A stretch of 64,000 nucleotides of DNA from Diacronema lutheri (GCA_019448385.1 JAGTXO010000054.1:1-64000), one strand, 5' to 3'; shown: positions 42,929 to 55,417, counted from the first letter of the stretch. Notes: generated by a model not told the origin, from the sequence alone. Numbers and translations: made by a program.

Positions 42929-44588
42929 TCACGCGACCAACCGCGCGAGCAGCTCGCGCACGCGCGCCTCGGCCGTCGCATCCTCGCGCGTCTGCCGACC
43001 ACCGTCGGCGCGCGCGCGCTCGTCCGCGAGCGCACCCGCCGCGCCGAGCAGCAGCGCCTGGACGGGCGCGTGCAGCGTGATACGTGCGGCCGCCGCCATC
43101 ACGCTCTCCTCGTCTGCGCGCACCGCGAGCAGGCCCGTCTCACCAAGCGCGTCGACGAGCGCGACGGCAAGGCGCGCAAACGGCGACCAGCATGGCGGGC
43201 GGGCGCGCGCGCATGCGTGGAGAAGCGGCAGTGCACCGGCGTGCACCGCCTTGGAGCAGACGGCGACGATGTTCGCGGGCGCGGGCGCGACGTCGGCCGG
43301 GACGGCAAGCCACGCCGCCGCGCAGTGCACGAGCTTGAGCGCGCGAAAGAAACGCCGCTGAGCGCCAGACCACACCGCCGCCTGCTCGGCGGCGGCGGCG
43401 GCCGCCGCCGCCGGCGGCTGCGCCGGCGGCGGTGGCGGTGTGGCCTCGGCCCCCGCCGCGCCGCTACATTCGCCGGCAACGCGGGTGCCGAGCGGCGGCT
43501 GTAGCCGAGGCGGCGGCGGGCACGGCGGCGTGCACACCTCGTCCGCCGCCTCCTCCAGTCGCGCCAGCACGGCCTCTCTGATGTCCTCCATCGCGGCGCG
43601 CGCGCGCGCGGCCGCCGAGCCGTCGGCCGGCGCGCCGGCGGCGTCGGCGCCGGCGCCGCCGCTCGCGAGCCGGCGTGTGAAGGCGAAAGACGAGCAGCGT
43701 AGCGCGTTTGCGCCGCCGCGCGCGCTTTGCGCCTCGGCTGCGCCGAGCAGCATGCCGGCCGCGGCGGAGACGGCGGCCGCCGCCGCACGGAGTGACGTGC
43801 CCTGCGCGGCGCTCAGCGGCTGCCAGCAGTGCGAGACGGCGTGGGCGAGACGCGGCGCGGCAAGGCTCACGGCCAATTCGGCGGTCGCAACCGCCGCCAC
43901 GCCACCGTCCGTTACGCCGCCCATCGCGGCCGAGCCGTCGGGCAGCGGACGCACGGGCGACGTGCCACCCCCAAATACGTCATGCCACGCGCTCGCGCCG
44001 CGCGCGCCCGCCGGCGCTGGCGCGATCGGCGCTGTCCACTCGCCCGGCGGCTCGCGCGTCGGCCGCCAACCGGCGACGGGCGCCAACATCGCCGGCTCGA
44101 GGAGGCGAGGCAGCGACTCGGCGGCGAAGACGCGCGACCAGTCGTCGGGCAGCCGCCGGCGGAACGCGAGGAGCGTACCCAACACCACGCGCGGGCGCGC
44201 AAAGTCGTCGTCCACGTCGTCCCACGCGGCGTGCGCGGCGGCGAGCGCGGCGCGCGCGCGCGCCGACTCTGCCCGCGACGTGTCGCCCGCAGCGTCCACC
44301 GGGCCGCCGGCGCCGCCGTCCGCGCCGGCGCCGTCCGCACCGGCGTCCGACTGCGAATCGTCCGACGACCACCCGACGCCGCGCGTCCACCAGCCAGCCG
44401 GAGCGGCGCGCGCCTCCGCCGCCGCCACCGCCGCCGCCGCCGCGCGCGCGCGCCGCTCACGATGTCGCGCGTCGCGCGCGTCGCGCGCGGCGCGGCGGAG
44501 CGCACGCCCGCGGTCCGTGCGCGTCGCGAGCACGCGCGACCGGCCGAACTCGTCAACGTCGTCGACGTCGTCGTTACGGACACCGCCA

Positions 44589-44623
<35 letters not shown>

Positions 44624-46159
44624 GCCACCGCCGCCACCGCCACCGCCACCACTGCCACCGCCACCGCCACCGCCACCGCCACCGCCACCACCACCGCCGC
44701 TGCCCGCGCCGAGCTCGGCGCGCGCGGCGGCGCGCACGGCGACGGCGAGCCTCTCCGGCGGCGCCTTCCAGCGCGCGCCTAGGAACGCCGCCGCGCGCGC
44801 GAGCTCGTCGTCCTCGTCTGCGCGCTCGCGTCGCCTGCGCGCGCGCGCGGCGGCGGCGCGCGCGGCAGCGGCGCCGTCGCACGTGCGGCGCACGATGGGC
44901 GTCTTCTCCTCGATGCAGTCGAGGAGGTCCTCAACCCACGCGGCGAGGCGTTGGACGTACTCGTACCGGGCGCCGGCGTCGCGCAGCGCGTCGTCGAGCG
45001 CCGCGGCGTGCGAGGCGGCGTCAAGCGCCGCCTCGTCCGCGCGCAGCCGCGCGTCGGACGCGCGCTTGACGCGCTCACGCTCGCGCCCGACCGTTGCCGC
45101 CAGCTTGGCCAGCGCCTCTGACGCCGGCATCGGTGGCGGGAGCGGCTCGCTGCGCACCGCGGCGGTCGCGCGAGCCGCCGCGCCGTCGGCGGCGCGCGCG
45201 GCGGCGTGCGGCGCCGCGCTCGGCGGCGGCGGTGGCGCAAACTTGACGCGGCGCGCGCCGTCGCCGCCGCCGCGACCACGCTCGCCGCCACCAAAATCTC
45301 CGTCGCCATTGCGCGCCGCGCTCGCGCCGGCCGCGCCGGCCGCGCCGGCCGCGGTCGCGGCCATGCGGCGTGGCCGTGCAAATTCATCCATCGTGTCGTT
45401 GTCCAAAGCGTCATCATCGTCACTGTCGCCCGCGGGGCCGCCGCGCCCTCCGAGCGCACCGACGGGCACAAAGCTGCGCGCCTCGCGGCCTGCGCTGTCA
45501 CCGCCGTCACCGCCATCGCCGTCGCCGTCGTCGCCGTCGGCGCGCACGGCGCCGCGCAGCCGCGCGGCTCCGCGCGCGGCGCGCGCGCGACGTACGTCCA
45601 CGGCCGTTGGAATGAGCATGGCGTCGTCAGCGTTCGCGACGAGCGGCGCTTCGGCCGGGTCGTGCGTAAGGCGCGCGTCGTGCGCGCCAAGCTCGCCCAC
45701 GAGCGCGAGCGCGACGGCCTCGTCGTCGGCGTCGGCGTCGGCGGCGTCGTCGGCGGCGGACGGCGGCGGCGGAAGCGTCTCGCGCCTCAGCGCCGCGAGG
45801 CGCTCGGCCGTGTACTCGCCGGCCGGCGCGACCTGCGTGTTGACGGTCGCGATGGCCGAAGGCTTGCTCAGCGGTACGATCCCCGCGCGCGGCTTGCCAA
45901 AGCGGCCCGCGAGCGGCGGCGCGCCGTTGCCGCCGGCGGCGAGCACGCGCGCCGCCTTGGGCTTGGGAGCGGCACCGAGCCCGTCGGCGCCGTCGTCGTC
46001 GTCGTCATCGGCGAAACTGAGCAGCGCGGCCTTGTCGACGCTGCGCTTCTTCGCCTTCTTCTTCTTCTGCGCCGCACCCGAGCCGTCGCCCTCCCCGCCG
46101 ACCAACCCGCCGGCCGCGTCCACCTCCGCCTCGGCCCTTGCCGGCTCGCGGAGCACCAT
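42929..46159 (-). CDS. PAXBP1/GCFC-like protein
   Basis: A 1076-residue protein from ATG 46159. The N-terminus has a basic patch (KKKKAKKRSVDK) then ALLSFADD and an acidic run, as in GCFC/ILP1 proteins. VDEFGRSR (about residue 536) and the preceding coiled-coil with LLDCIEEKTPIV are typical of the family. The C-terminal third (about 650-1070) is the helical GCFC region. Relatives (human PAXBP1 and GCFC2, plant ILP1, fungal Ntr2-like proteins) act with DExH helicases in spliceosome disassembly or in transcription. A (GGTGGC)n poly-Gly insertion occurs at 44580-44700. No intron is needed. Confidence 0.7.
44580..44700 (-). repeat. (ACCGCC)n repeat, poly-Gly in the PAXBP1-like protein
   Basis: About 20 hexamer units encode an uninterrupted glycine run of roughly 40 residues between the coiled-coil and VDEFGRSR. 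Glycine runs of this length are rare in housekeeping proteins. Confidence 0.95.
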
Positions 46160-46160
46160 G
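46157..46160. promoter_or_regulatory. Overlapping divergent start codons (CATG)
   Basis: The palindrome CATG serves as ATG on minus (46159-46157) for the PAXBP1-like gene and as ATG on plus (46158-46160) for the YCII gene. If both starts are right, the 5' leaders lie inside each other's coding sequence. A second plus Met at 46173 would not remove the overlap of leaders. Confidence 0.5.
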
Positions 46161-46505
46161 CTGCGACACACGATGGCGCGCGTACGAGTGGCGCGCCAGC
46201 TCTCCAGCGCCGCGCGCGGCTACGTGCTGCTGCGGTACTCGTACGTACCGGACATGCTCGAGCGGCGCCAGCCGCACCGTGCGGCGCACCTCGAGCATTG
46301 GAAGCGCGACATCGACTCGGGCGCGCTGAGGCTCGCGGGCGCGTACGGACCGGTCGACGGCGCGCTCTTCGTCTTCCGTGGCAAGACGAGGGCGTACGTG
46401 GAGGAGCGCGCGCGCACGGACCCGTACTGCCTCGCCGAGCTTGTCCCGAGCACGTCGACGGTGGACTGGACTGTCGTCGTCGGGGCGGACCTGGGCACGC
46501 CGTGA
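46158..46505 (+). CDS. YCII-domain protein
   Basis: A 115-residue protein. After a short basic leader it carries the YCII fold: YVLLRYSYVPDMLERR, then HLEHWKRDIDSGAL, then GPVDGALFVFRG, and a C-terminal strand ending in DPYCLAELV. Length and layout match stand-alone YciI-like proteins, small dimeric alpha-beta barrels of uncertain enzymatic role. The N-terminal MLRHTMARVRVARQLSSAAR is Arg/Ser-rich and could be a mitochondrial presequence. Confidence 0.75.
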   Translation: MLRHTMARVRVARQLSSAARGYVLLRYSYVPDMLERRQPHRAAHLEHWKRDIDSGALRLAGAYGPVDGALFVFRGKTRAYVEERARTDPYCLAELVPSTSTVDWTVVVGADLGTP

Positions 46506-46696
46506 CGCATTGGCGAGGGCGTTCCGCCGCCCGTCGCCCGTCCGTCGCATCATGGCACAGTGGGCCAGATGCAACTCGACGAGGCGGGGGCGGACGGGCT
46601 ACGCGTCCCTAGCATGGGGTCACAAATTGTGCGTGTGCGTGTCGTGTCTGTACAGCAGGGCGGGGGTCAACAGCGCCGCGAGGGCTTTTCAACTCG
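46506..46696. other. Convergent 191-bp gap
   Basis: Lies between the YCII stop and the helicase stop. No gene, repeat or clear terminator structure seen. Confidence 0.6.
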
Positions 46697-49600
46697 TCAC
46701 TTGCCGCCGGGCGTCTGCGCCGCGCTCGGCTGCGGCTCAGGCTCGGCGAGGAGCGACGCAATGTTCTGGATGATGGCGGTCTCGTTGGCCTGCGCAGCGC
46801 GCGCCGCCTCGCCGCCGTCGGCGTCCGCATCGCCGAACCGCCCGTACGGGCCACCGTTCCCGCCGTTCCCGCCGTGGCGACGCTGCCGGTGTCTGTCGCG
46901 CATCTTCGCCTCGAGCAGCGCGTTGAGCTGCGTGCGCAGCGTCTTGAAGAGCACGGCGGTGCGCGGGTTCGCCGAGATGCGAACCCACCGGTCGATGACG
47001 ACCGCGTGGCTCGCGTGCAGCACTTCGACGTGCAGGGCAAACAGAAGAATCGCCTGGAGCGGAACCGTCGACACTTCGCGAATAAACACGCGCGTCGTGC
47101 GCACCTTCTCGTGGTAGACGATCCAGTCGGACTCGAACGCGTCGCGCCGGTGCGCGCAGCTCGATGGGTGGATAAGCACCTCGCCCGTCCGCTCCACCAT
47201 CCGCGCGCGACCGACGCCGCGGCCGCCCGTCGCGTACTCGACGTGCGCGACGTTCGGGTAGAGTCCCGCGCACAGCACGGCGCGCACGAGGCCGACGTTG
47301 GCGGCGTGCGCGTTCGGGTCGTCGGGCGCGCCGGTGGACACGCCCGGCGGCGGCCCGCCGCCTCCGCCGTTCCCTCCGCCACCGCCACCGCCGCCACCGC
47401 CGCCACCGCGAGCATACGCACGCGCGACGAAACCGCCGCCGACGAGAAGCTGCCGGAAGGATCGGATCATGTCCGCAATCATTTGCATGGACTGCGCCGA
47501 GACGAAGCAGCGCTCGCACCAGCGCGCCGCGCCGCGCGCGCCCTCGGCGCGCGTCACGCCGTCCCATTCGCGGTATGCGTCCCAGACGGCGAGTAGATCG
47601 GATTTGTGAGTACGCGAGAAACGGTCATGGGCCATCCGTGCCTACGACGCGCGCGGCATGCCGCGGCGCGCGCGGGGCGGGGACAGGGGTGACGAGCGAG
47701 CGGGACAGGTCCGCGTCATCGCGAGCGCGCGTTAGGCTCATGCCTTGCCGCTGCGTGCGATGTCGGCGCGCTCGTGACCCCCCATGTGCGCGCGCGCGGC
47801 TGGGCGGGGCGCGCGCGCGAGCGACGCCGTGTGATCGCGTGTGCGTGAGGCGTTTCAGTTGTGCGCGCCGGGCGCACCTGCTCGCGCTGGCCAAAGGGCG
47901 AGACGAGGGGGCTCTTGTACGAGAGCGATGCGGCGATGCAGAGCACCGGATCGAGGCATCGGAAGACGGCGCCGAAAAGGATCATTTTGCCAAGCCGCGC
48001 GTCGAGCGGAAGCGACGCGAGATGGTGGCCGAGCGGCGTGAGCAGCTCGCCAGGGCCGTCGTGCACCGCGCCGAGCTCGACCAAGTTGAGAAGCGCCGAC
48101 TCGACCGCGGCGGGCGCGGGCGGCTGGACGGCCGCGGCAAGGAGCGCCGCGACGCCGTCCTTCGCCTGGTCGCGCAGCGCGGCGCACGCCTGCGCGCGCC
48201 GTGACGCGCGCGGCGGGCGGTGCGAAGGGCGCGGCCGCGCGGGATGAGGGGGGCGGGGAAGAGACGTGCGCGCGCGGGGCCCACCGCACGATGCAAGGAG
48301 GCGCGAGCGGAGGAAAAGCGGAGGGGAAAAAGGGAGGGAATAAAAGGGAAATACACATTTCAAGCGAGCCGCTCCTGCCGCAGCGCCTGCGCGCGCGCGA
48401 CGGCGCCCTGCGTGGTGCCGACGTGCAGGAGCGCGTTGCGCGTGCTTGCACGCGCCAATGCACGTGGTGGTACGCGCGCGCGACGGCGCACGCGGCGCGC
48501 AAGGCGGCGGCGCGCAAGGCGGCAGCGAGCGAGGCGGCGGCGAGCGAGGCGGCGGCGAGCGAGGGTGCGGCGAGCACCTTGAGCTGCAGGACGACCTCCT
48601 CCAACGGGAGCCGCTGGATCTCCGGGACGCGGTGGGTGCGGAGCAGCCGTTGCGCGCGGTGCTTCGTGTACAGCAAGAAGGCCTGGCCGGCGCGGACGCG
48701 GCCGGCGCGCCCGATCCGCTGGCGCGTGTTCTCGGTGGAGACCCAGACCTCCTGCAGCGTCGCCATGCGCTTGCGCTTCTCGTACGCCGACTCCTTGACG
48801 CGGCCCGTGTCGACGACGTACTCGATATCGTCGACGGTGATGGACGTCTCGGCAATGTTGGTCGCGAGCACGATCTTGCGCACGCCGGGCGGCGCGTGCC
48901 GGAAGACGAGGGACTGCTCGCGCGGAAAAGGCCCAATCGCGCGGCGGGGTTGGGGCCGGGGTTGGGGTTTGGGTTGGAATTGGGGGTGGAGTAGGGGTGG
49001 GGGAAGCAAGGCAGGGCACGCGTGCGCTTGGAGGGCGCGGTTGAGTGCGCGCTTCGCACGAATGCGTGACCAGTGACGGTCACGATCACACGGACACCCA
49101 TGCGCACAGTCGCAAGCAGCCACGGTCACACGGACACCCATGCGCGCAGTCGGAAGCACAGTCACACGGACACCCATGCGCACAGTCGCAAGCAGCCACA
49201 GTCAGACGGACACCCATCAAAATCTGCGGCTGTGTAGCAGCCGAGCCTGCACGCGCGCAGAATCAGCGGCTTGCTGCATGCGGGCAGCACGCGGGCAGCA
49301 CGCGCGGGCGCACGCAGCGCGCACCTGCTCCTGCGACGAGAGTGACGAGTGTAACGGTAACACCCAAAAGCGGCCATCGCGCGCAAACTCGCGCCGGCCC
49401 GCAAGCGACTCGTAGAGCGTTTGAATCTCACCCATGCCGGGCAGGAAGACAAGCACAGCGCCGTGCGAGTCCGAGTTGGCGTCGAGCCACAGCAAGAGCT
49501 CCTGCGACCACAGACGGCCGCAGGACAGGAGAGCGCGCGCACGGGCACACGCGCGTGTGGGTGGCGCGATGGCGCGCCGCGCCGCGCAGCGCCACGCGGG

Positions 49601-51884
49601 CTGTTTGCGCATGGGGTTGGTTTATGGGGAAATAGGTTGGAGGGGAGGGAGGGTGACATGGACTGTTTGCGCATGGGGTTGGTATTTGGGGAAGAAGGCA
49701 TGGTTGGAGGGGAGGGAGGGTGACATGGACTCGATCCATGGTGACGGGCGCGCGTGCGCGTGCCTCGATCAGGTCGAAGTTGATCTTCGCCTCGTCGCAC
49801 CGCCGAATGGACTGGCCGACGTGCTCCGGGAAGGCATCGTACCGCCCCTCCTCCCAGCTCTCGGAGACGTAGTGCGCGCCGCCATCGCCGCCGCCCTCCT
49901 CCTCCCACTGCACGCGCGTCGTGTGCGCGCGCCCGCCCGCGCCCGTGATTGCCATCGTGAGCGCGGCGCTGCTCGGCGCGGCGGACTTGAGCGCCGCGGG
50001 CGAGCCCGCGACGATCTTGTGGCCCGTGGCGGCGAGGATGTCCTCAAGATAAAAGGCCGTTACGGGGAAGGTGCGACCCTCGATGCCGACGACGGGGCAG
50101 CCGTCAAAGTACGAGGCGAAGAGCTCGAGCGACATGGTCGCCGACATGAGCACGACGGTGAGGTGCGGGCAGCGCGGGAGGAGCAGTTTTAAAACGAGCA
50201 GCAGCAGGTCGGTTTGCATGTCGCGCTCGTGCACCTAGACGCGTCGCGGCGAGGGGTCGGGCACGCTCGTTTTCAAATGCGGCGGTGCTCATGAAATGGG
50301 GCGCGGCGCGGCGCGGCGCGGCGCGGCGCGGCGGTCGTGCAGCGGGCATCGCACGCGTGGGTTCGCCTCACCTCGTCGAGCACGACGTGCGAGCACGCAA
50401 CAGCGGAATCGCCCGCACACAGCATGCGCAACAGCACGCCCGTCGTGCAGAAGAGCAACCTCGTGTCCGGCCCGCGATGCGCCTCGAGGCGGACGTGGTA
50501 ACCGACCGCCGAGCCGCGCGTGCCGGGCGCGCCCTCGCCGCGCTCGGCCGCGACGCGCTCGGCGACGGATATGGCGGCGATGCGCCGCGGCTGCGTGCAG
50601 ATGATGGAGCACTGCGAGCCGCGCCCCGTCTCCGCCGCGTGCTCGAGGATGTACTGCGGGATCTGCGTCGTCTTGCCCGAGCCCGTCGCGCCCGAGATTA
50701 AAATCGTCCGGTGGCCCGTCTCGAGCAGGCGCAAAAACTCGCCGCGCTGGCCGTGCGCGGGAAGCGCGGCGCGCGCGGAGCGCATCTGCGCGAGCGCCGG
50801 GCTGGACAGGTAGCGCGCGTGCCGCTCGGCGAGCTCCTCGTCGTACAGCGCGTCGCGCTCGAGCTCGCAGAACGCGGCGCGCGCGCCGTCCGTGCCGCTC
50901 GCCTCCGCGTCGTCGTCGTCGTCGTCGGCGACGGCGCCGGCGGCCTTGCCGCCGCCTCCGCCGCCGGCAGCGCCGGCCACGAGCGACGGCATCGGCGCGA
51001 CGCGCGCCGCGTCGCCCGCCGCCGCCGTCGCGCCGCCGTCCGCGCCGTCCGCCGAGCCGGCGCCGCCATACTGCGACAAAAAGGTCTCACGATTTAAATC
51101 AAGCGCCGCCTTGCCACGCCGCTCCTCATGAGCGTCGAGCGCGCGCCAGTGGAGCCAGAGGGCGCGGTACGCGGGCTGCATCGTGTGGTAGAGCGGCAGC
51201 GAGCCGACGAGCGTGTAGAGCACGAGCGTCGCGACCGCGTGCTGCGCCGTCTGGCCGTCAAAGAAGCTCGCGGGCCCGCCCCGAGCCGGCTCGAATTCAA
51301 ACGTGCGGTCCCCCATCGTGACGCGCGCGCGAAAGGCGGGCGCGCCCGAGACGAGCGCGTACGACGGCCTGGGCAGCGAGTGCTTGGCGGACCACTCGTG
51401 CAGCAGCACCTTTGGCGTCTTGCCCTGCCAGCCGCGCAGCACGTAGGCGTCCGGGTCGAGCGGCGGCGGCGGCGCGTCCTCGTCGACCGCGTTCGCGAGC
51501 GCCGCCGACGCCGCCGCGGTCTTCTCGCGCCGCTGCTCCTTGCGGATCGCCACCTTGGCCTTGCGCGCGCTCACGCCCTGCGCGCCCGCGTTGCCGCCGC
51601 CGCCGCTGCCGCCGCCGCCCGCCGCCGAGCCGCCCGCGTCGGAGCCGTCGGCATGTGAGCGCACGATGGCTGCCGCGGGCTCGGGCGCCATCGTGCCGTC
51701 CGTTGGCGCGCAGTCCGGCGGCGCCGTCGCCGCAGCGCCCACCGCTGCCGGCTGCGCGTGCGCCGGCTGCGCGTGCACGCCCGCCTGCTCCGCCTGCTCG
51801 GCGTTTGGCTTGCGTGCGATTGAAGACGTTGCGTAACGCGCGAGAATGTCCTCCTTTGACAACGAGCTGCCGCCCGCGCCGCCT

Positions 51885-51922
<38 letters not shown>

Positions 51923-54298
51923 CTTCTTGCCACCACCGCTCCGCTTCTTGCGCTGCGCCGCCGAGCCGCCACCACCGCCTCCGCCGCTGCCACAGCCGCC
52001 GCCGTCGCCGTCGCCGCCACCGCCGCTCCCACAGCCGCCGTCGCCCGCACCGCTTGGCCCGCGTGCACCCAACGGGCCAAACGGCTCCGCGCCGGCATCG
52101 TCGACAGCCAGCGCCGTGCGAGCGCCGCCATCGTGGCGATCCTCGTCCGCAGCCGGACCGCCCCCGGACTGCGCACGCGCGTCCGCAGCCGGACCGCCCC
52201 CGGACTGCGCACGCGGCGTTGAGGCGGTCCGAGCCATGGCGGACGCGCCGCGCAGAGCGCCACCGTTCGCGGGCTCCTCGTCCGCGTGCACCGCCCGGTC
52301 CGCGCCCACCTCCCATGTTTCGTCAGTGGCGTCGACCTCTCCCGCGCCTTCGCCCGCGCCCGCACCTCCCATGTTCTTGCGCGCGCCCGCGCTCGCGCCC
52401 CCAGCCGCCTGCTGCGCGGCCCAGTTGCTCGACCTCACCGCCACGCTCTCGGACAAGCCCAACGCGCCCTCGCCCTCGCCCTCGCCCTCGCCCTCGCCCT
52501 CGTGCGCGCCCGCGCTCGCGTCCGCGCCCGCGTCGAAGCGCGAGCGAAAAAGGTCTGCCATCGCGTCCGCGTCGGCCCGGCCGGTGCCAACCTTCGCCTC
52601 CGCCTCGGCCTCCGCCATCGCCTCGGCCTCGGCCATCGCGATCGCCTCCGCCTCCGCCTCCACCGCAGCGGCCGCCTCCTCCTTCGCAGCCTTCGCCTTT
52701 ATCGCAGCCGCAGCCGCCTCCGCCTCGATGCGCGCGTCCACGCCGACGTGCGCGCGCGCGCGCGCCGTCTCTGCGGCCGCTTTTGCCGCCGCGGCGTCCG
52801 CGCGCGCCGCCTCCGCCTCCGCCTTCTCCGCGGCTGCAGCGGCGGCCGCCGCGGCGGCTGCGCCCGCGCCCGCCCCTGCGCCCACGCCCGCCCCTGCGCC
52901 CGCGCCCGCCCCTGCGCCAGCGCCCGCACCAGCGCGCACGCGCGCGCCCGCGTCCACGCCAGCGCCCACGCCGGCGCCGCCGTTGGCGGCTGCGCCCACG
53001 CGTGCGCCCGCGCTCGCGCCTGCGCCCGTGCTCGCGGCGGCTGGCGGCACAGTCGGCGAGTCGTCATCGCCGTCCGCAAAGAGCGCGGCTCCAAAGTTCG
53101 CCTCGTCGTCGTCGTCGTCGTCGTCGTCGTTGTCGCCAGCGCCGCGCGCGGCCGTGCCCACCGTCGCGCCCGCCGCCAGCTGCGCGCTCGCGCCGCCTCG
53201 CGCCACGCCACCCGAGCCCGCGCGCGCGCCGGCCGCGAGCGCCGGCGCGCGCGCGGGCTGTGCGGCCGTGCGGCCCTCGTCGACTTTCCTGCGCGCGCGC
53301 TGGCGCGCAGTGCCCGCGTTGGCGGCGGCGGCGCGCGCGAGGTGTGCGTACTTGGCCGGGTCTGCCGCGACGAGCGCGTCGGCCACGGGCTTGGGCAGGT
53401 CTTCAAACGACGAGCCGCCTCCGCCCTTGCCGCCGCCCTTGCCTCCGCCCTTCCTTGCGCGCTTGCGCCGCTCGTCCTGGTACGCGAACAGAAGCGGCTT
53501 GAGCTGGCCGAGGTGGTGGCGCAGCTTGCGCAGCTCGCGCGCCAGCGCGTCCTGCCTTTCCTCGGCGCGCGCCAGGCCCATCGACGCGCCGCGGCCGCCG
53601 TCGCCGCCTGCTCCAGCGGCCGCCGCGAGCGCGTCCTCGACCTGGCCGAGCGCCGCCGCTTTGCGCAGCAGCGCCTCAGCGACGTCGATCTCGCCGAGCT
53701 CGGAGAGGTCGATGATGCCCAACTCGTCGGTCAGCTCCTCCGACTCGTCCTCCTCGTCCGCGAGCCGCGCCGCGTGCTCCTTCAGCCATCGCTGCGCCTC
53801 CGCCTTCTCCGCGGCGGCGCGCGCCGCGCGGTCGGCCGCCGTGCTCGCGTGCACGTCGGCGATGGGGATGGCGGGCGCGGCGGCGCTCGGCTCGGCAAGC
53901 TGAGACGCGTCCACGACCGCCGCGCGCTCCGCGTGCTTGACCAGCTCGACGCGCGGTCGCGTCGACGCCGCGGCCCGCGGGTCGGACGGCGCGTCGGCGC
54001 GGCGCACGCGCCCGAGGCCCTGGCCCTTGAGCGACTTTGGGAGCGAGGCCTCGTCGAGGTGGAGGCAGCACCAATCCATCGCGTCGGAGAGCGTCGGTGG
54101 CGACGGCAGCTCGTGCAGGCAGCGCTCAATGTCCGGCACATCCATCCCCTCGCGCAGCAGCGTTTCGTACAGCTGGCGGAGCTTCCCGACGTGCTTTGCG
54201 CTCGCGACCGCGCCGCCGGCGGCGGGCGCGTCGGTGGCGAGCTGCTGGACGGTGGCGACGAGCAGCTTCTCCTGCTCGCTCGACAGCTTGAGGCTCAT
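46697..54298 (-). CDS. DExH-box RNA helicase, DHX29-like
   Basis: Exons on minus are 54298-50372, 50234-49764, 49501-49325, 48913-48578, 48189-47878 and 47641-46697 (2055 aa). All five introns are phase 0, and the second uses a GC donor (GAG|GC). The N-terminus (LLREGMDVPDIERCLHEL, DAMDWCCLHLDEASLP) resembles the DHX29 N-terminal region. A long Ala/Gly/acidic linker fills residues 250-1000. The helicase core has GATGSGKTTQ (about 1203), CTQPRRIAA, DEVH spanning the first junction, SATM, FLPGMGEI, ATNIAETSITVDD and QRIGRAGRV. An HA2-type domain and the OB-fold (DWIVYHEKVRTTRVFIREV) follow. DHX29 helps 43S ribosome scanning on structured leaders, which would suit a GC-rich transcriptome. DHX57 or DHX36-type relatives are the alternative. 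Confidence 0.9.
49073..49216. repeat. Minisatellite in a helicase intron
   Basis: About four units of some 38 bases share CACACGGACACCCATGCGC and GTCGCAAGCAGC. They lie within intron 48914-49324. Confidence 0.9.
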
Positions 54299-54508
54299 GC
54301 TCGCGGGCGCCAGCGCGGGCCCCACTCCTCACGGAATCGCCCAACCCTACTCGCGCGACATGGTCATCCGGGGCGAGAAAGACGCTCGCGCCCAACCAGC
54401 CCCGGGAGGTGGGGCCGCGCCACGATGGCTCCCGGGATGGCACCGTGGCTCCCATGGTGGCTCCCGGGGCCAGCTGTCGCGGGCAGCCGCGGCAGCGAGA
54501 CAATACAT
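54299..54508. other. Gap between the Sel1-MYND and helicase genes, with dispersed repeat copy
   Basis: A 210-bp intergenic stretch upstream of the helicase start. Bases 54416-54484 share GATGGCTCCCGGG, TGGCTCCCGGGGCCA and TGTCGCGGGC with 55419-55464 at the start of the fucosyltransferase gene, in the same order. Confidence 0.65.
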
Positions 54509-55338
54509 TTACGCCTCGTCCGACTCGTCGTCGGAGCGCCCAGCCTGCGCCGCCACGAACAGCTTGCAGCCCTTCTTGTGACGGGGCCACATGCCGCGCG
54601 CGCACGTGGGCCCGCAGAAGCGCGCGACACGGCACCTGCTGCACAGCTTGAGCTGCTTCGTCTCGCCGCAGCCGAGGCAACACGCGCCGACCACCTCGCG
54701 CTCGTCCATGTGTTCGCGCATCACTGAGAGCGTGACCAGCTGCTGCATCGCGTCCTTCGAGAGCTGCGCGGCGCGCGCGAGGAGGAGCGCGCCCTCGCGC
54801 AGCTGCGGCGATTGCCGTCGTACCCGTTGATCAGGATGTTGCCGAGGGAGAAAATCGCGAGCTGATGGTTCTGCTCGGCGGCGAGCCGATACATACGCAC
54901 ACACTCGGCGAGATCCTCGCGCGTTGGCAGCCGGCCGGTGCGGCCGCCGTCGCCGCGCATGAAAAGCAGCTTGGCGAGTTTGACCTGCGCCCCTGAGTTG
55001 CCCGCGCCCGCGGAGAGCCGGTACAGCCGCACAGCCTCGTCGTAATCCTGCGAGACACCCTTCCCCTCGGCATAGCACTGTCCGAGCGCCTCCTGCGACA
55101 TGGCGTCGCCCTGGCCCGCGCCGATCTCGAACCAGCGCGCGGCCTCAGCCAAGTCCTGCTGCACGCCCTCGCCGCGCGCGAAGCAGATGCCGAGGTTGTG
55201 CTGCGATGGTGCGTGGCCCTGGTTAGCAGCGCGTCGAAACAACCGGGCGGCCTCCGCCGGGTTGCGCCGCAGGATGCCCTCCCCGTGCAAGTGCTTCAGC
55301 GCGAGCGAGAACGTCGCGCCAGCGTCTCGATCCTCCAT
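54509..55338 (-). CDS. Sel1-repeat / MYND-finger protein with an apparent frameshift
   Basis: From ATG 55338 the protein has tandem Sel1 (TPR-like) repeats, for example EAARLFRRAANQGHAPSQHN, EAARWFEIGAGQGDAMSQ and EAVRLYRLSAGAGNSGAQ. The C-terminal part in another frame ends in a MYND zinc finger: C-L-G-C, then C-S-R-C, FCGPTC, and WPRHKKGC. The two parts do not share a frame. The shift falls near 54810-54815, where one extra base would join ...NGYDG to SPQLREGALLLA. No intron of suitable length is visible, so it is an assembly indel or a damaged allele. Sel1-MYND proteins are scaffolds, common and numerous in algae. Confidence 0.8.
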
Positions 55339-55377
55339 CCAGACTGCTGGATGACAAACACGGGGGCGCGCAAGGGG

Positions 55378-55417
<40 letters not shown>

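Noticed and set aside
43440-46157. Long plus-strand frame through the PAXBP1-like gene, fused in frame to YCII
   Set aside because: The part before 46158 is the complement of the PAXBP1-like coding sequence. Only the YCII end is real.
48949-48978. Telomere-like GGGGTTTGGG stretch
   Set aside because: It is a short irregular run inside a helicase intron, where it reads as the pyrimidine tract before the acceptor at 48914.
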